The notes under the pieces: generated by a model
Databases searched by the model: none
Seen by the model: the letters and a program-made list of their open reading frames with translations, nothing else
Told to the model about the DNA's origin: nothing
DNA from: Peptococcaceae bacterium
Lineage (GTDB): Bacteria > Bacillota > Peptococcia > Peptococcales > Peptococcaceae
Assembly (NCBI GenBank): GCA_900756555.1
Contig: CAAEKP010000073.1
Span: 1-53,245 of the forward strand
Reading direction: 5' to 3'
DNA length: 53,245 nucleotides
Made by a program: the position numbers and the translations under genes
Part shown: piece by piece, positions 53,094 through 53,245 of the stretch
Numbering within the stretch: the stretch's first letter is position 1
Layout: each line of letters begins with the position of its first letter

Positions 53094-53245
53094 ATGAAAC
53101 GAGCACTATCTGTTCTATTACTTTCCGCAACATTATGTTTTAGCGGCTGCGGCAGCGACAAAGCTGCACAGGAAACCGCTGCTTCCGGGCAGTTGAATTA
53201 TTCCGAAAAAACCATCACCGCTGTTCAGATACTGACCGATGGTGA
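53094..53245 (+). CDS. Predicted lipoprotein, N-terminal part
   Basis: The first 50 codons lie in the window; the gene continues beyond it. A lipoprotein signal peptide ends in LCFSGCGS, with Cys19 as the likely lipid-anchored residue. GGAGGTG precedes the ATG. The visible mature part (ITAVQILTDG) is too short to name a family. Probably in an operon with the aminopeptidase. Confidence 0.75.
   Translation, partial: MKRALSVLLLSATLCFSGCGSDKAAQETAASGQLNYSEKTITAVQILTDG

Noticed and set aside
1..53245. CRISPR array
   Set aside because: No regularly spaced short direct repeats anywhere; the only direct repeats are the 96-bp pair near 15 kb and 20.8 kb.

Overview
The window looks like a chromosomal segment of a Gram-positive-lineage bacterium (Bacillota). 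It has a classical rnc-smc-ftsY block, an RqcH gene, a small alarmone synthetase, SpoVB, dipicolinate synthase subunits DpaA/DpaB and a PdaB-like deacetylase, so the lineage makes or once made endospores. The very large secreted protein ending in copper-amine-oxidase-N ('stalk') domains, together with SpoVFAB, would suit a Negativicute or a clostridial relative. I cannot fix the genus from sequence alone. Most genes have mixed base composition. The first 5 kb is clearly more AT-rich, which suggests acquired DNA.

Layout. 1-7637 (all minus strand) is a type I restriction-modification operon read hsdM, hsdS, AIPR-family gene, small membrane protein, HEPN-type protein, hsdR (cut by the window edge). 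Two of its genes are broken by single-base lesions: hsdM by a 1-nt frameshift and the AIPR gene by one in-frame TAA. 7638-9190 is decayed DNA with an IS4-family transposase remnant and a perfect 21-bp hairpin. 9379-15223 carries a CPA2 antiporter, a LysR regulator, a small Imm59-like protein, a YfcE phosphodiesterase and a MATE pump. 15328-20610 is a giant secreted lamin-tail/phosphoesterase/stalk protein. It is flanked by 96-bp direct repeats that duplicate the 3' end and terminator of the next gene, recO. 20857-24620 holds recO, a YqzL-like protein, a small alarmone synthetase and rqcH. 24729-25116 has a transposase remnant and tRNA-Arg(CCU).

25131-32196 is a small membrane protein followed by the mtaD, ftsY, smc and rnc block. 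32287-40627 includes a NifX-like protein, a small-multidrug-export protein, SpoVB, an EF-G-like GTPase, a dicarboxylate/amino-acid symporter, a zinc-phospholipase-like protein and a thioesterase. 40676-43265 has a cysteine hydrolase, a Mn2+ (yybP-ykoY) riboswitch driving a TerC exporter, and a polysaccharide deacetylase. 43347-47150 is a redox module (TlpA-like lipoprotein, a 49-residue CXXC protein, a polyferredoxin membrane protein) divergent from a VncRS-like two-component system. 47252-53245 has an EamA transporter, dpaA-dpaB, asnB, an M29 aminopeptidase and the start of a lipoprotein.

The most interesting part is the cassette nested between hsdS and hsdR: a nuclease-like AIPR protein, a membrane-anchored unknown and an unrecognised 643-residue protein with a C-terminal HEPN RNase signature. 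It could be an uncharacterised RM-linked defence unit.
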